The translations under genes were made by a program, and so were the position numbers. The notes below the pieces were generated by a model that was not told the origin of the DNA, did not search any database, and was given only the letters and a program-made list of their open reading frames with translations. Below, piece after piece: positions 10,060 through 19,975 of a stretch of 64,000 nt of DNA. The stretch is from Chlorobium sp. (lineage in GTDB: Bacteria; Bacteroidota; Chlorobiia; Chlorobiales; Chlorobiaceae): assembly GCA_028282595.1 (NCBI GenBank), contig JANQHQ010000027.1, positions 32,520 to 96,519 of the forward strand, given 5' to 3'. The first letter of the stretch is position 1. Each line of letters opens with the position of its first letter.

Positions 10060-11226
10060 TTACCCCGCCGCCATCGCCCTGTACAGCTCATGGTAACGAT
10101 CCGCGACCGTTCGTATATCGTATTTCTCCACTGCCGCGCGCCTTATCCCGAACGCGTCATAGGTTTTTCCGACCATCGTCTCGATGGTGCGGATGAGATC
10201 CTCTCTGTCACCGACCCTGAAGGTCATCCCGTTTTCAGGGGAAATCAGCTCCCTGTTGGCCGCTATATCGGAAGCGAGAACGGGAACGCCGCTGGCGAAA
10301 CTTTCGAGCACCACATTCGCCATCCCTTCCGAATAGGAGGGAATGACCAGGGCGTCGGCCAGTTCCAGGAAACCGGCGACCTTTTCCTGCGCACCGAGAT
10401 ACCTTACGACGACCCCGTTACGCCTGTCGTTTATCCGCGAAATCGTCCGTTCGAAATCCTCTATCTCGCCGTAGTCGGGTCCGACGATCAGCACCACGAA
10501 CTCTCTTGCGCCGCCCATGGCATCAAGGGCGGCGAGCAAATCCCCGATACCCTTCCGTTTCGATATCGTTCCGGCATAGAGTAGCACGAAAGCCTTTTCG
10601 GAAAAACCGTACAGCGAACGACGCTTCTCCTGCCGTTCGTGTTTCGGCAAGAGGTTATGGGCGCCGACATCGACGGCGTTGGGAATCTCGACGATTCGCG
10701 CGGGATCGAGACCGACACGCATCAGATCGTTTCTTGTTTTCCGGTTGAGTGCAATGACATGATCCGCCCTTGCGATCCAGAACGCGAGAAACCTCCTGTA
10801 GAGCCTTTTTGCGTTGTGCCCGTCGTCAACCTCTTTTTGCGTGATTTTCAGGATAGTCCTTTTCCCCAGCATCTTCGACAGAAAAATCGACACGGCAGCC
10901 TCCATGTCCCCTTTGACGACATGGACAACATCGGCCCTCAGAAAAGCCGGCACTTTTCTCAGCAGAATATCCAGGCAGAAAAGGAAAAATCGCAGCCTGT
11001 TGTTTTCCGTCGAACGAGATTTTCGAAAAACGGCATGTACACTGACGGGTCCGCCCGCAGCCGACCGGGAGCTGTGCACCACACGATCGAACGCCGTCAA
11101 AAGCTCTATTTCGATCTCGGGATACTCGGCAAGCAACCGCCTGTTGACCGTATCCAGCTGCTTGCCGTAACCCGAAAACGACGGGGGATAGCTGTAACAG
11201 ACCTGCAATACCCTGAGTTTTTTCAT
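10060..11226 (-). CDS. Glycosyltransferase family 4
   Basis: A 388-residue GT-B enzyme starting MKKLRVLQVCYSYPPSFSG. The C-lobe contains VLLYAGTISKRKG and the acidic EX7E motif EGMANVVLE followed by SFASGVPVLASD, typical of GT4. The start overlaps the stop of the upstream sulfotransferase as ATGA. About 110 bases separate its end from the next sulfotransferase gene; I see no gene or clear signal there. Its predicted job is sugar transfer in repeat-unit synthesis; linkage and donor are not deducible. Confidence 0.9.
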   Translation of the reverse strand: MKKLRVLQVCYSYPPSFSGYGKQLDTVNRRLLAEYPEIEIELLTAFDRVVHSSRSAAGGPVSVHAVFRKSRSTENNRLRFFLFCLDILLRKVPAFLRADVVHVVKGDMEAAVSIFLSKMLGKRTILKITQKEVDDGHNAKRLYRRFLAFWIARADHVIALNRKTRNDLMRVGLDPARIVEIPNAVDVGAHNLLPKHERQEKRRSLYGFSEKAFVLLYAGTISKRKGIGDLLAALDAMGGAREFVVLIVGPDYGEIEDFERTISRINDRRNGVVVRYLGAQEKVAGFLELADALVIPSYSEGMANVVLESFASGVPVLASDIAANRELISPENGMTFRVGDREDLIRTIETMVGKTYDAFGIRRAAVEKYDIRTVADRYHELYRAMAAG

Positions 11227-12176
11227 GCCCCCCGATCCCGTGTTTTCCAGCGTTTTCCCGACGGAGCGCCCCTGCGCCTGCGCATGTAGTTACGAATTCT
11301 TTTCGAAAGAGCCGGGCCTTTTCCCATCCAGCCCCCGAATACCGCCAACTCCCGCCTGTCGGGAGGACGCGGCAACTCATACTGCCGCTCATAATCGAAC
11401 GCGGAGAGCAGTCCTCCGGCAACATACTCGAAAAGCTCGACCTCCCGTTTGCCGAGAACCGACCGCCAGGCGTCGACCTTCGAAGAATCGAGCCCTCCAC
11501 CCACGAGCCGGTGCTGACGAAGCGTATACTCCGGAACCCTGAAGCCCCCGCCGCGGAAGACCGCTTCGCTCCGGGGCATGCCGCAGTGCTCCAGCAGACG
11601 ATACCACGAATCCTTTTCTCCCGACAACAGATCCTCGAAACGCACCTGCATGACGGAAGAGTCTGAACGATTCAGCAGGGCGAGCCCTGCTGCATTCTTT
11701 TCGCTCCACCAGAACCCTGCATGGTAAGCGTTGCCCGGTCCCCAGTCGAGAGGAATCACCGAAGCCGCGACGGCACGGCCGTCGCGGACCGCAAACACGA
11801 ACTTCACCTCCGTAACGAACGCACTGAGCACGTCCCAATGCCTGATATTGTCCGGAGTGTGATCGACCCACACGCGCCAATCCGGCTTTCCGTTCGCCCT
11901 TGCGTACTGATCGACCAGCTCGAACAGAAACTCCCCGGGAGAAGCCGTCCGTTTCAGCCTCCGCTCGTCGGGAGAAAGACGCCAGAGTCCGAAACGGAAA
12001 TCTTCCCGCAACAGACCGAGCGCACCGGCCGTGTCTCCGCAATGAAGCATCCGCAACAAGGGAACCTTGAACTGGGACTCCGGGGTCACGACAACATCGG
12101 GCGGCGAACCAATGTGATCCGCGATCATCGTCGTGCCGCTTCGATCACATCCGCCGATAAAGACGATTCTCTTCAT
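11223..12176 (-). CDS. Sulfotransferase family protein
   Basis: A 317-residue protein with RIVFIGGCDRSGTTMIADHI at the N-terminus (PAPS 5'-loop) and VKFVFAVRDGRAVAAS in the middle (3'-phosphate loop), so both cofactor sites are present. It is clearly different from the heparan-type enzyme at 9.1-9.9 kb and nearer the general Sulfotransfer_3 group. ATG at 12176 fits the family N-terminus; a GTG eight codons upstream is possible. It is coupled to the next glycosyltransferase by an ATGA overlap. The acceptor is presumably a sugar of the same polymer. Confidence 0.87.
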   Translation of the reverse strand: MKRIVFIGGCDRSGTTMIADHIGSPPDVVVTPESQFKVPLLRMLHCGDTAGALGLLREDFRFGLWRLSPDERRLKRTASPGEFLFELVDQYARANGKPDWRVWVDHTPDNIRHWDVLSAFVTEVKFVFAVRDGRAVAASVIPLDWGPGNAYHAGFWWSEKNAAGLALLNRSDSSVMQVRFEDLLSGEKDSWYRLLEHCGMPRSEAVFRGGGFRVPEYTLRQHRLVGGGLDSSKVDAWRSVLGKREVELFEYVAGGLLSAFDYERQYELPRPPDRRELAVFGGWMGKGPALSKRIRNYMRRRRGAPSGKRWKTRDRGA

Positions 12177-12263
12177 GGTCACTTCAGGGATTCGGGTCAC
12201 CGGCCACGCTGCAGGCGAAACAACGGCCCGGTTTCCGCTCCGTTTCGGACATGCCGCATGTTT

Positions 12264-13223
12264 CTATCCGCCCATCTTCCGGGAAGCCTGAACATCGAAC
12301 ACCCCCTTAATGCGCAAGCGCAGAAGTCCCATTCCCCTCCTGATTTTTTTATACAGCGGGCTGTGCGGCTTGTACAGATTGCGATCCAGCCACCCGTCCG
12401 CGTTCACGTCCCGCTGCAGGCGACCGGGATGACGGAGGGGAAACTCCATGACCTGGAGAGTCAGCTTCGAACGCCATTCGCTCCGGCTCTTCGTATGCGT
12501 GGCATCCTCGCCGAACCCGATGTTCCGGCAGAGATTCCTTGACGGTGTTGCCGTCAACCCGTCCCTCAGCCAGCAGGAATAAAACCACTGGTAGTCCCAG
12601 GTATCGATCTCCCCGGTATGCGTCCTGTCGAACATTGCGGTCCAGTACTCCGCAAAGCCGCGATATTCCCCGCCCTTCCGCTCGAGCCAGCCCGATGCCT
12701 TCAGTTCGGGCCAGCGGCTCATCCCGAAGTCGTAATGCTTCCAGGCCCTTTTCCAGGTAGCCCATCCCCACATGTGGGGATAGCGGCTGAAATAGTAGCT
12801 TTCATCGCCCCCATGCCCGTTACGGTTGAAATAATCGCCGGTGATCGTCATGATCCGCTCCTCGTCGCGGAACCGTTCGAGCAGTTCGTCGCAGAACCTG
12901 AAAAACGAGGGGTCGGCAAGAATATCGTCCTCGAGAATGATTCCTTCTTCCTCATGCGAAAAAAACCAGTCGATGGCGCCGGAAACAGCCGACCCGCAAC
13001 CGAGATTGCCGCTTCTGAAAAGGGTTTTCAGTTCGCAGGGCCAGTCGACGGCCACGGCGATCTCCCGAACCTCGCGGCAGAGCTCCTCCTCGCCCGCCCT
13101 CTCTTTCCGCGGTCCGTCAGCCGCCACGTAGAGCCGTGGCGGCCTTTCGCGGCGGATGCACTCGAAAACCGTCCGGGTCTTTTCCGGGCGATTGAACACG
13201 AGAAACAGAAGAGGAGAATTCAT
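12264..13223 (-). CDS. GT-A-fold glycosyltransferase (HlpA-like family)
   Basis: A 319-residue protein. It opens SPLLFLVFNRPEKTRTVFE and has GNLGCGSAVSGAIDWFF and a DxD-like IILEDDILAD, the features of the glycosyltransferase group often annotated as hemolytic protein HlpA-like. HMWGWATWKRAW in the middle is also characteristic. The haemolysin name is historical; the motifs indicate a nucleotide-sugar transferase. It lies directly downstream of the UDP-xylose-synthase-like gene (5-base gap), so it could use that sugar, though this is inference. Confidence 0.82.
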   Translation of the reverse strand: MNSPLLFLVFNRPEKTRTVFECIRRERPPRLYVAADGPRKERAGEEELCREVREIAVAVDWPCELKTLFRSGNLGCGSAVSGAIDWFFSHEEEGIILEDDILADPSFFRFCDELLERFRDEERIMTITGDYFNRNGHGGDESYYFSRYPHMWGWATWKRAWKHYDFGMSRWPELKASGWLERKGGEYRGFAEYWTAMFDRTHTGEIDTWDYQWFYSCWLRDGLTATPSRNLCRNIGFGEDATHTKSRSEWRSKLTLQVMEFPLRHPGRLQRDVNADGWLDRNLYKPHSPLYKKIRRGMGLLRLRIKGVFDVQASRKMGG

Positions 13224-13228
13224 CCGTT

Positions 13229-14167
13229 TCAGCAGGATAACAGTTTCCTGAAATACCGGACGGTCTCACGAAGACCTTCGTCAAGCGACACCTTCGGCTC
13301 CCATCCGAGCTTGTTCTTCGCCATCGAAACGTCCGGACGCCGCTGACGCGGGTCGTCGCACGGCAGCTCCTTATAGACCAGCTTCCCCCGGCTCCCGGTA
13401 ATATCGAGGACCTTTTCGGCAAGTTCGAGAATCGTGCATTCGCCGGGGTTACCTGCGTTGAGCGGGCCCGTAAACCCCTTTTCGGTCCCCATCATCAGAA
13501 GAAACGCGTCGATCATATCGTCGACGTAACAGAAACTTCTCGACTGGCTCCCGTCACCGTAAATGGTGATATCGTCGCCCTTCAGCGCCTGTACGATAAA
13601 ATTGCTCACCACGCGCCCGTCTCCCGGATGCATCCCCGGCCCGTAAGTATTGAAGATGCGGACAACCTTGATATCCAGGCCGTGCTGCCGATGGTAATCG
13701 AAAAAAAGCGTCTCCGCACATCGCTTACCCTCGTCGTAGCAGCTTCTCGGGCCGACGGGATTGACTTTTCCCCAGTAGCTTTCCGGCTGGGGATGCACTT
13801 CGGGATCGCCGTATACCTCGCTCGTGGAAGCCTGCATGATCCTTGCCTTTACCCTCTTTGCCAGCCCCAGCATGTTGATGGCGCCGTGAACGCTTGTCTT
13901 GGTCGTCTGAACAGGGTCGAACTGATAATGCACCGGACTGGCGGGACAGGCCAGATTGTAGATCTCATCCACTTCGACATAGAGGGGAAAGGTTATGTCG
14001 TGACGCATGAGCTCGAAACGGGGATCGGCCAGGAGATGGAGAATGTTGCGCTTGTCGCCCGTAAAGAAATTGTCGACGCACAGCACATCCGCTCCCCGGT
14101 CGAGAAGACGCTCGCAAAGATGCGAACCGAGAAAACCCGCTCCCCCTGTGACAAGAATCTTTTTCAT
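13229..14167 (-). CDS. UDP-glucuronate decarboxylase (UDP-xylose synthase)-like SDR
   Basis: A 312-residue extended [23 protein letters not shown] is the NAD site; [38 protein letters not shown] (catalytic YxxxK) and the distal SRSFCYVDD segment match UDP-glucuronic acid decarboxylases closely. The reaction would be UDP-GlcA to UDP-xylose, giving the locus a pentose donor. ATG at 14167 is chosen because it starts the Rossmann strand; the frame remains open upstream. dTDP-glucose 4,6-dehydratase is a less likely alternative, because [10 protein letters not shown] is UXS-like. Confidence 0.88.
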   Translation of the reverse strand: MKKILVTGGAGFLGSHLCERLLDRGADVLCVDNFFTGDKRNILHLLADPRFELMRHDITFPLYVEVDEIYNLACPASPVHYQFDPVQTTKTSVHGAINMLGLAKRVKARIMQASTSEVYGDPEVHPQPESYWGKVNPVGPRSCYDEGKRCAETLFFDYHRQHGLDIKVVRIFNTYGPGMHPGDGRVVSNFIVQALKGDDITIYGDGSQSRSFCYVDDMIDAFLLMMGTEKGFTGPLNAGNPGECTILELAEKVLDITGSRGKLVYKELPCDDPRQRRPDVSMAKNKLGWEPKVSLDEGLRETVRYFRKLLSC

Positions 14168-14186
14168 GCAAATGACAGCATTGCGA

Positions 14187-16031
14187 TTACTCCGAAGGAG
14201 GCGGGCTCTCCTCCTCACCGTTCTGATAGCCCGTTCCGGCAGCAACGGTTTCCTTCATTGCTTTCAGCACCTCTCCGGTCGCACCCCTGTCGACGATCCG
14301 GCCGTTCTCGAGACGGCAGAGCCCGTCGCATTGTTCGACGGTCGTCAGACGGTGCGCCACGATAATGATGGTTTTTTTCCCGTGCAGGGCGTTGACGGCC
14401 GCCATCACGCCTTTTTCCGTTTCCGTATCCAGCGCGCTCGTGGCCTCGTCGAGCACGAGAACCGCCGGATCGTGATAGAGAGCCCTGGCGACACCGATTC
14501 TCTGCCGCTGCCCGCCGGAAAGCCGGATTCCCCTTTCCCCCACCATGGTATCGAGCCCTTCGGGAAGAGCTTCGACGTAACTTTCAAGCTGAGCGGCCCG
14601 GATGGCCTCCTGCACGGCGTCCTCGTCGATGGAGTCGTCGGGCACCCCGAAAGCCACGTTCCGCCTGAGCGTATCGTCGGTCAGAAAGATCGACTGGGGA
14701 ACGTAACCGATCCGGCTCTGCCATTCACGCAGATTGTCGTGAATATCCTTTCCGTCGACGGTTATTCTGCCCTCGCCGGGCACAAGCAGTCCGAGTATCA
14801 GATCGACGATCGTGCTCTTGCCGGCCCCGCTCGTACCGATGAACCCGACGGTCTCGCCTGCGGTGACGGAAAGGGATACCTCTTCGAGAGCGGGTTTTTC
14901 GGTGGACGGGTAGTTGTAGGACACCCCGTCGAGACGGAGCTCCCTGAAAGACTCCCTGTGTTCGCCCTCCGCCTGCGGCGGCAGGAATGCCGGGACATCC
15001 GGGTCCAGTTCATTCTGCAGCATCTCGACGACCGGCATGCCGAACTTTATGGTCTGCATGGCGCTCAACATGCGGTTCACCGAAGGCATGAGTCGAAAAG
15101 CGGCAGCAGCGAAAAGACCGAGCTTGGGAACGACCTCCTCGATGGAGCCGTCCCGGGCGATCATCGTCAAGACCAGCACAACCAGACTCCCCACGGCAAC
15201 GAACTCGATCCAGAGCCTGGGAATCTGCTGCATGGTTGTTTCACGTTCGCCGACGACCATGCTTTTGCGGGTATGAAAAGCGAACCGTGACAGGAACTCC
15301 CTTTCGCGACCGAGCACCTTCACCTCCTTGACCCCGCCGATTCCCTGTTGAAGATGCTGAATGCGCAGACCGTCGTGCTCGTGCCGCATCGCACCCCAGC
15401 GGGTGACATAGGCCCGGGTAATCCTGTAAAAGCCCCAGCCGAAGAGACCGAAAAACCCGACGACGACGACGGCGCCGAAAGGCTCGACCAGAAGCAAAAG
15501 AAGACAGAGACCGACCAGCACCAGAGCCTCCTTGAGAAAAAGCAGGAGGGAAAAAATCACTCTGTTGGCGAACAGCCAGATTTCGGTCGTCCCGTTGCGG
15601 ATCAGCTCCGCGGAGTTGCGCTGCAGATGGAAGGTGTAGGGTTTGAGCAGATAGGTCGCGAACAGGCGTTGCGAAATACTGCCCTGAAGCCTGAAGACGA
15701 ACCGGCTCTGGCGCCAGGCGAGAAAACCGAGAAAGAGCGCCTTCAGACCGTAAACACCGAAAAGAACCAGCAATCCGCCGATAACGAGCGTAGCCCTGTC
15801 GGGATGACCGAGAAGATCGAGAGCGGGTTCCGCCTCGGGATACACCGAAAGGATATCCGGTTGCGTCAACAGGATAAGAGCGGGAACGACGAGACCGACG
15901 CCGAGCATCTCGAGCACCATTCCCGCAAGCATGAGCACGACAAGAAGCGCCGCCCGTCTTTTCTGGGAAGGTTCGAACAGCCTCCACAGACGGGTTACAA
16001 GAGAATTCGCGAACATCCGGTGATTAAACAT
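14187..16031 (-). CDS. ABC transporter, fused permease/ATPase (MsbA-like exporter)
   Basis: A 614-residue half-transporter. Six membrane segments lie in the first ~330 residues and an ABC ATPase in the rest: Walker [10 protein letters not shown], signature LSGGQRQR, Walker [13 protein letters not shown] and a switch histidine in IIVAHRL. Its place between the epimerase and sugar genes suggests it flips lipid-linked oligosaccharide across the inner membrane, as PglK does. I see no Wzx flippase in the window, so this may be the only flipping activity encoded here. ATG at 16031 overlaps the upstream stop by 8 bases; a second ATG five codons on is possible. Confidence 0.9.
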   Translation of the reverse strand: MFNHRMFANSLVTRLWRLFEPSQKRRAALLVVLMLAGMVLEMLGVGLVVPALILLTQPDILSVYPEAEPALDLLGHPDRATLVIGGLLVLFGVYGLKALFLGFLAWRQSRFVFRLQGSISQRLFATYLLKPYTFHLQRNSAELIRNGTTEIWLFANRVIFSLLLFLKEALVLVGLCLLLLLVEPFGAVVVVGFFGLFGWGFYRITRAYVTRWGAMRHEHDGLRIQHLQQGIGGVKEVKVLGREREFLSRFAFHTRKSMVVGERETTMQQIPRLWIEFVAVGSLVVLVLTMIARDGSIEEVVPKLGLFAAAAFRLMPSVNRMLSAMQTIKFGMPVVEMLQNELDPDVPAFLPPQAEGEHRESFRELRLDGVSYNYPSTEKPALEEVSLSVTAGETVGFIGTSGAGKSTIVDLILGLLVPGEGRITVDGKDIHDNLREWQSRIGYVPQSIFLTDDTLRRNVAFGVPDDSIDEDAVQEAIRAAQLESYVEALPEGLDTMVGERGIRLSGGQRQRIGVARALYHDPAVLVLDEATSALDTETEKGVMAAVNALHGKKTIIIVAHRLTTVEQCDGLCRLENGRIVDRGATGEVLKAMKETVAAGTGYQNGEEESPPPSE

Positions 16032-17997
16032 TGCTGTAAGCCCCGATCCCCTTCGCCGTCTGCAGGTCAAAGCCACGGACAACATCCCGGAGCTCTTCAC
16101 CGAGCATATCGACGTCGTTACGGTCGAGAACCCTGGAAAGCCGCTCGACTCTTTCTTTCAGCTCCGGCCATGGAATAAACTCTTCGTGAGCCTTGAAAAT
16201 CCGGGGATGCCCGGTGGGCAGGGGATTGTCGCCTATCAACAGTTCTTCGTGGAGTTTTTCTCCCGGCCTCAGACCGATAATCTCTATGGTAATGTCGCCC
16301 TGCCCCGTCCGGCCGTTGCGAACCTTCAGGCCCGACAGTTCGATCATTTTTTCGGCAAGCTCGATAACCCGAACCGGCTCCCCCATATCGAGCAGAAAAA
16401 CATCGCCTCCGGAAGCCATTGCACCGGCCTGAATAACCAGTTCCACCGCTTCCGAAATGGTCATGAAGTACCTGGTGATTTCAGGATCGGTAACCGTAAC
16501 GGGACCGCCCTCGCGTATCTGCTGCCGGAAAAGCGGCACCACGGAGCCGCTCGATCCGAGCACGTTGCCGAAACGCACCATGGAAAAACAGGTCGTGCCG
16601 TCCGAATCGTCTGCCAGGGCCTGCAGAATGATTTCACACAAACGCTTGCTCGCCCCCATGATATTGGTCGGCCGAACGGCCTTGTCGGTGCTGACGAGAA
16701 TGAAATTTTCAACCCCGTGTTCCAGAGCAGCCGTCGCAGCGTGAAGGGTTCCCATCACGTTGTTGCGAACACCTTCCACGGGATTTATTTCCACCATTGG
16801 AACATGCTTGTAGGCCGCTGCGTGGTAGATCGTCCGGGGCTTGTAGGCGTCACAGACCGCGGAAAGCCTGCCCTGCTCGGCAACGTTGCACAGAACCGGC
16901 ACGATCTCCGTTTCCTGATCTCTCCGCTCCCTGTATTTCAGCAGTTCCGTGAACAGATGGTGGAGATTCGATTCCGAATGGTCGACAAGCACCAGTCTCA
17001 GGGGAGCTGCCGAAAGTATCTGACGACAGAGCTCGCCACCTATGCTCCCCCCCGCTCCGGTAACGAGAACCGTCCCGCCGGAAATATTGCGTTCGAAAAG
17101 CGACGGGTCGGGCTTGACGGGATCGCGGCCGAGAAGATCCTCGATCTCGACTTCCTTGATATCGTTGATCGACACATTGCCCTGCGCCATATCCTCCAGG
17201 CTCGGCAGTGTGCACACATGCACGGGAAACGGCTGAAGGGCTCCCAGAATCTCGCTGCGCCGTGAACGGCCTGCGGAAGGGATTGCGAGCAGAATATCGC
17301 TGACATCTTCTTCATCTATGGCTTTCGGAACCTGCTCGAACGCAAGCACTTTCAATCCCTTGACGGTTCGCCCCTGCAGCTTCGGGTCATCGTCGATGAA
17401 TCCCGCCAGCTCGTACTTCATGGTGGCCTCGATAGCGTTGGCAAGCTGAATGCCGGCCGCACCCACGCCGTAAATCAGCAGTTTTTTCTCGATATCCCGT
17501 CCCCTGCCGGCGCGAAGCCTGCTGCTGAGAAGCACGCGGGCGACTTCCCTGCTGCCGAGAAGAACCAGAAAAAGCATCATCGGCTGAACGATGCCGACGG
17601 AACGCGGGACGCCTTTTATATTCAGCAGTACGAGGGCTGTAAAAAAAAAGATCCCGTAAACCGCGACCGCTCTGATAATGAGCTTGATGGCGCGCGCTTC
17701 GCTGTAGCGGAACACGGACCGGTACATGCCGGAACGATAGAAAACCGGAAGGGAAAACAGGAGCGCGAGAACGTAGGGAACCCACTGGCCTCCACGGGGA
17801 GCGTGCCACACCTCGAAACGGAACGAAAAGGCCAGCCAGAGGGTGAGAACGACCGCGAAGCTGTCGAACAGCAGGGCGATCAGCTGTTTGGCGATTCTGG
17901 GCAGGGAAATCAGTTTTTCCTGGATGATCCGGAAAAAACCGGAATATAAATCGCTGGTCGTTCCGCCCGGGTTTTTCCCGTATAGTGTACCGCCCAC
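16024..17997 (-). CDS. Membrane-bound nucleotide-sugar epimerase/dehydratase (FlaA1/CapD/WbpM family)
   Basis: A 657-residue protein. Four membrane segments occupy about residues 35-150, then a Rossmann segment (KKLLIYGVGAAGIQLANAI), then the catalytic SDR domain with VLVTGAGGSIGGELCRQI and ILVSTDKAVRPTNIMGASKR. Family members make UDP-4-keto-6-deoxy sugars such as the precursor of bacillosamine or FucNAc. The catalytic Tyr is replaced by Met (MGASK), as is usual for the WbpM/PglF group. Start: GTG at 17997 has AGAGAG about six bases upstream; GTG at 18003 would abut it. Confidence 0.9.
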   Translation of the reverse strand: MGGTLYGKNPGGTTSDLYSGFFRIIQEKLISLPRIAKQLIALLFDSFAVVLTLWLAFSFRFEVWHAPRGGQWVPYVLALLFSLPVFYRSGMYRSVFRYSEARAIKLIIRAVAVYGIFFFTALVLLNIKGVPRSVGIVQPMMLFLVLLGSREVARVLLSSRLRAGRGRDIEKKLLIYGVGAAGIQLANAIEATMKYELAGFIDDDPKLQGRTVKGLKVLAFEQVPKAIDEEDVSDILLAIPSAGRSRRSEILGALQPFPVHVCTLPSLEDMAQGNVSINDIKEVEIEDLLGRDPVKPDPSLFERNISGGTVLVTGAGGSIGGELCRQILSAAPLRLVLVDHSESNLHHLFTELLKYRERRDQETEIVPVLCNVAEQGRLSAVCDAYKPRTIYHAAAYKHVPMVEINPVEGVRNNVMGTLHAATAALEHGVENFILVSTDKAVRPTNIMGASKRLCEIILQALADDSDGTTCFSMVRFGNVLGSSGSVVPLFRQQIREGGPVTVTDPEITRYFMTISEAVELVIQAGAMASGGDVFLLDMGEPVRVIELAEKMIELSGLKVRNGRTGQGDITIEIIGLRPGEKLHEELLIGDNPLPTGHPRIFKAHEEFIPWPELKERVERLSRVLDRNDVDMLGEELRDVVRGFDLQTAKGIGAYSNV

Positions 17998-18057
17998 TCT
18001 CACCTCTCTCTACCGCATTGTTAAAACCCTTAAGCCGGACTGCAGAGCAGCCCCAAA

Positions 18058-19050
18058 CTATAGCATGGAACTGTCGACTCCCCGCCGCTGTCGGAAAAAT
18101 CCCCTGGTAAACGCAAGAAAAACCGAACTGAACAGACCGCCCGCGAACCCGAGCACTACAACCGACGCTCTCTCCGGATGAACGCTTTCCAGGGAGGATT
18201 CCGCGGGATCGTACACTTTCAGCGCGAATTCACCGGGCGCGATGCTCGCCTGCATGACAATCCCCTCATGGTAATAGATCGCGTCAACAAGCCTCTGTCG
18301 CTCAATCGAGCTTGCGGAAAGCTGCATCTGAGCATGCAGAAACCCGAAGACTCCCGGCCGTTCCCCGGAGAGGGCTTTCATCGGCAGACTTCCGGTCAGT
18401 CCGGCGCTCCCCGGCGTGAACCGGGCGACCTGCAGCGAGTCATGAACGCGGAGCTGCTGCCGGAGATAGGCTATTTTCCGCTTCGCCTTGTCGACCTCGT
18501 CCAGCCGTATCGCTTCGTTCACCCTGCGCATGAGCCTATCCAGCATATCGTTCGCCAGGGCGGGATCACTATCTTCCAGAACGACCTTCACGAGCCCTCC
18601 TCCGATTTTCTGTCGGGCAACAGTCACCCTGCCCTTCAACAGTCTTGCACCTTCGCGCAGGGACGGCTCACCGCCCTTGCCGGACTGCCACACCCCGGCA
18701 ACCGGATCCCACCGGTCGCTGAAAATCAGGGGCAGCAGGTTTTCACTGCGAACGAAATCCTCGAAAAAAAACGTGGACCGCAGAAGGGCCTGCGCCTGAT
18801 TCCCGCGGTCTTTTTGTATCCGGACCAGCGTGCTCGAACGGGACAACGGTTTGGTGGAAAAGGCGTAGAGCGCCGCGCCGAGAGTGAACAGAAGCGTCAC
18901 GACCATGATCAGCCCGCGCTCCCGCAGCAATATGTCCTTTACTTCGAAAAGGGAAACCTCAGCGTCCTGCGGGAAAAAAACCGGCCGGCTCCCTCCGCCG
19001 GACAGTCCCGGTTCAGGCTCAGTAACCCGCCGAACCGATTCTTCAGACAT
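18058..19050 (-). CDS. Chain-length determinant protein (Wzz family)
   Basis: A 330-residue protein with two membrane segments near its ends (GLIMVVTLLFTLGAALYAF and VVLGFAGGLFSSVFLAF) and a large periplasmic part with coiled-coil character around KAKRKIAYLRQQL. This is the Wzz polysaccharide co-polymerase layout. It would set chain length of polymer made by the Wzy-like protein. It is the first gene after the promoter at 19.1 kb and so heads the operon. Start is uncertain among ATG 19050, ATG 19062 and a GTG further up, none with a good Shine-Dalgarno. Confidence 0.83.
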   Translation of the reverse strand: MSEESVRRVTEPEPGLSGGGSRPVFFPQDAEVSLFEVKDILLRERGLIMVVTLLFTLGAALYAFSTKPLSRSSTLVRIQKDRGNQAQALLRSTFFFEDFVRSENLLPLIFSDRWDPVAGVWQSGKGGEPSLREGARLLKGRVTVARQKIGGGLVKVVLEDSDPALANDMLDRLMRRVNEAIRLDEVDKAKRKIAYLRQQLRVHDSLQVARFTPGSAGLTGSLPMKALSGERPGVFGFLHAQMQLSASSIERQRLVDAIYYHEGIVMQASIAPGEFALKVYDPAESSLESVHPERASVVVLGFAGGLFSSVFLAFTRGFFRQRRGVDSSML

Positions 19051-19110
19051 GCGATACTGCATCAAACGTTCATGGGAAACCGTGAGAAACACTCGCACGG
19101 TCGAGCAATT

Positions 19111-19139
19111 AATATAATACCGCCGGTGGAAACGGGCAA
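19111..19139 (-). promoter_or_regulatory. Sigma70-like promoter for the polysaccharide operon
   Basis: Read on the minus strand, TTGCCC (19139-19134) and TATATT (19116-19111) are separated by 17 bases. This is the best promoter-like pair between cysQ and wzz, and the next ~19 kb of minus-strand genes have mostly tiny or negative gaps. The assignment rests on consensus match and position only. Confidence 0.5.
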
Positions 19140-19174
19140 TGAAAAACTACGAAAAAGACACGGCAATCCCTCGA

Positions 19175-19975
19175 TTATCCGGCCTGCTCCGCAATATCGC
19201 TCCCCGCGAGGAAGAAGGGGTTCCGCAGACTCTCCTTGTTATATCTCAACTCCTCTCCTGTCGACGGATCGACAAGCGTCTTCCCCGCGGCGCGAAGGAT
19301 TGCGTGCGCCGCGGCCGTATCCCATTCCATTGTCGGCCCGAAACGGGGATACAGATCGGCCTCACCGGCAGCAACCATGCAGAGCTTGAGCGAACTGCCT
19401 CGCTGTACGAGTTCCAGATCGGGATGTTCGGCCCTCAGCCGCTCGACGAACGCAGCCGTTTCGTCGCTCATATGCGAACGGCTTGCGACCACCCGATAGC
19501 GACGGGGCCCCGCCTCCATCGGCAGCGTAACCGCCTCGCCACCCTGTTCCCCGCAGCCTTTTACACGGCATGCTTTTTCTCCGGCAGTTCCGACGTACAG
19601 CTCGCCGGTAACCGGAACGTATACCACTCCGAGAACCGGCAGCGACCGTTCGACAAGCGCTATATTGACCGTAAATTCCCCGTTCCGCGACAGGAACTCC
19701 CTGGTCCCGTCGAGCGGATCGATCATCCAGAACCGCTCCCACCTCCTCCGCTCATCGAAAGGCACCGCCTTGCCCTCTTCGCTCAGGACCGGCAAACCCG
19801 TCCGCCCGAGCGCTTCGGAGATGATCCGGTGCGCCGCCCTGTCGGCGAGGGTGAGGGGAGAACCGTCCTTCTTGGCCTCGACGCCGAACTCCCCTCCGCG
19901 ATAGATGTCCATGATCGCCCTGCCTGCCTCGCAGGCAGCCGCGGTCGCGATATCCCGGAGCGTCCTGCCGCTCAT
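19175..19975 (-). CDS. cysQ: 3'(2'),5'-bisphosphate nucleotidase
   Basis: A 266-residue inositol-monophosphatase-fold enzyme. Metal and substrate motifs are present: LSEEGK, DPLDGTREF and EWDTAAAHA. It matches CysQ, which hydrolyses PAP, the by-product of sulfotransferases, to AMP. Its place just upstream of a locus with three sulfotransferases and a PAPS pathway supports that role. ATG at 19975 overlaps the upstream acyltransferase stop as ATGA. Confidence 0.93.
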   Translation of the reverse strand: MSGRTLRDIATAAACEAGRAIMDIYRGGEFGVEAKKDGSPLTLADRAAHRIISEALGRTGLPVLSEEGKAVPFDERRRWERFWMIDPLDGTREFLSRNGEFTVNIALVERSLPVLGVVYVPVTGELYVGTAGEKACRVKGCGEQGGEAVTLPMEAGPRRYRVVASRSHMSDETAAFVERLRAEHPDLELVQRGSSLKLCMVAAGEADLYPRFGPTMEWDTAAAHAILRAAGKTLVDPSTGEELRYNKESLRNPFFLAGSDIAEQAG

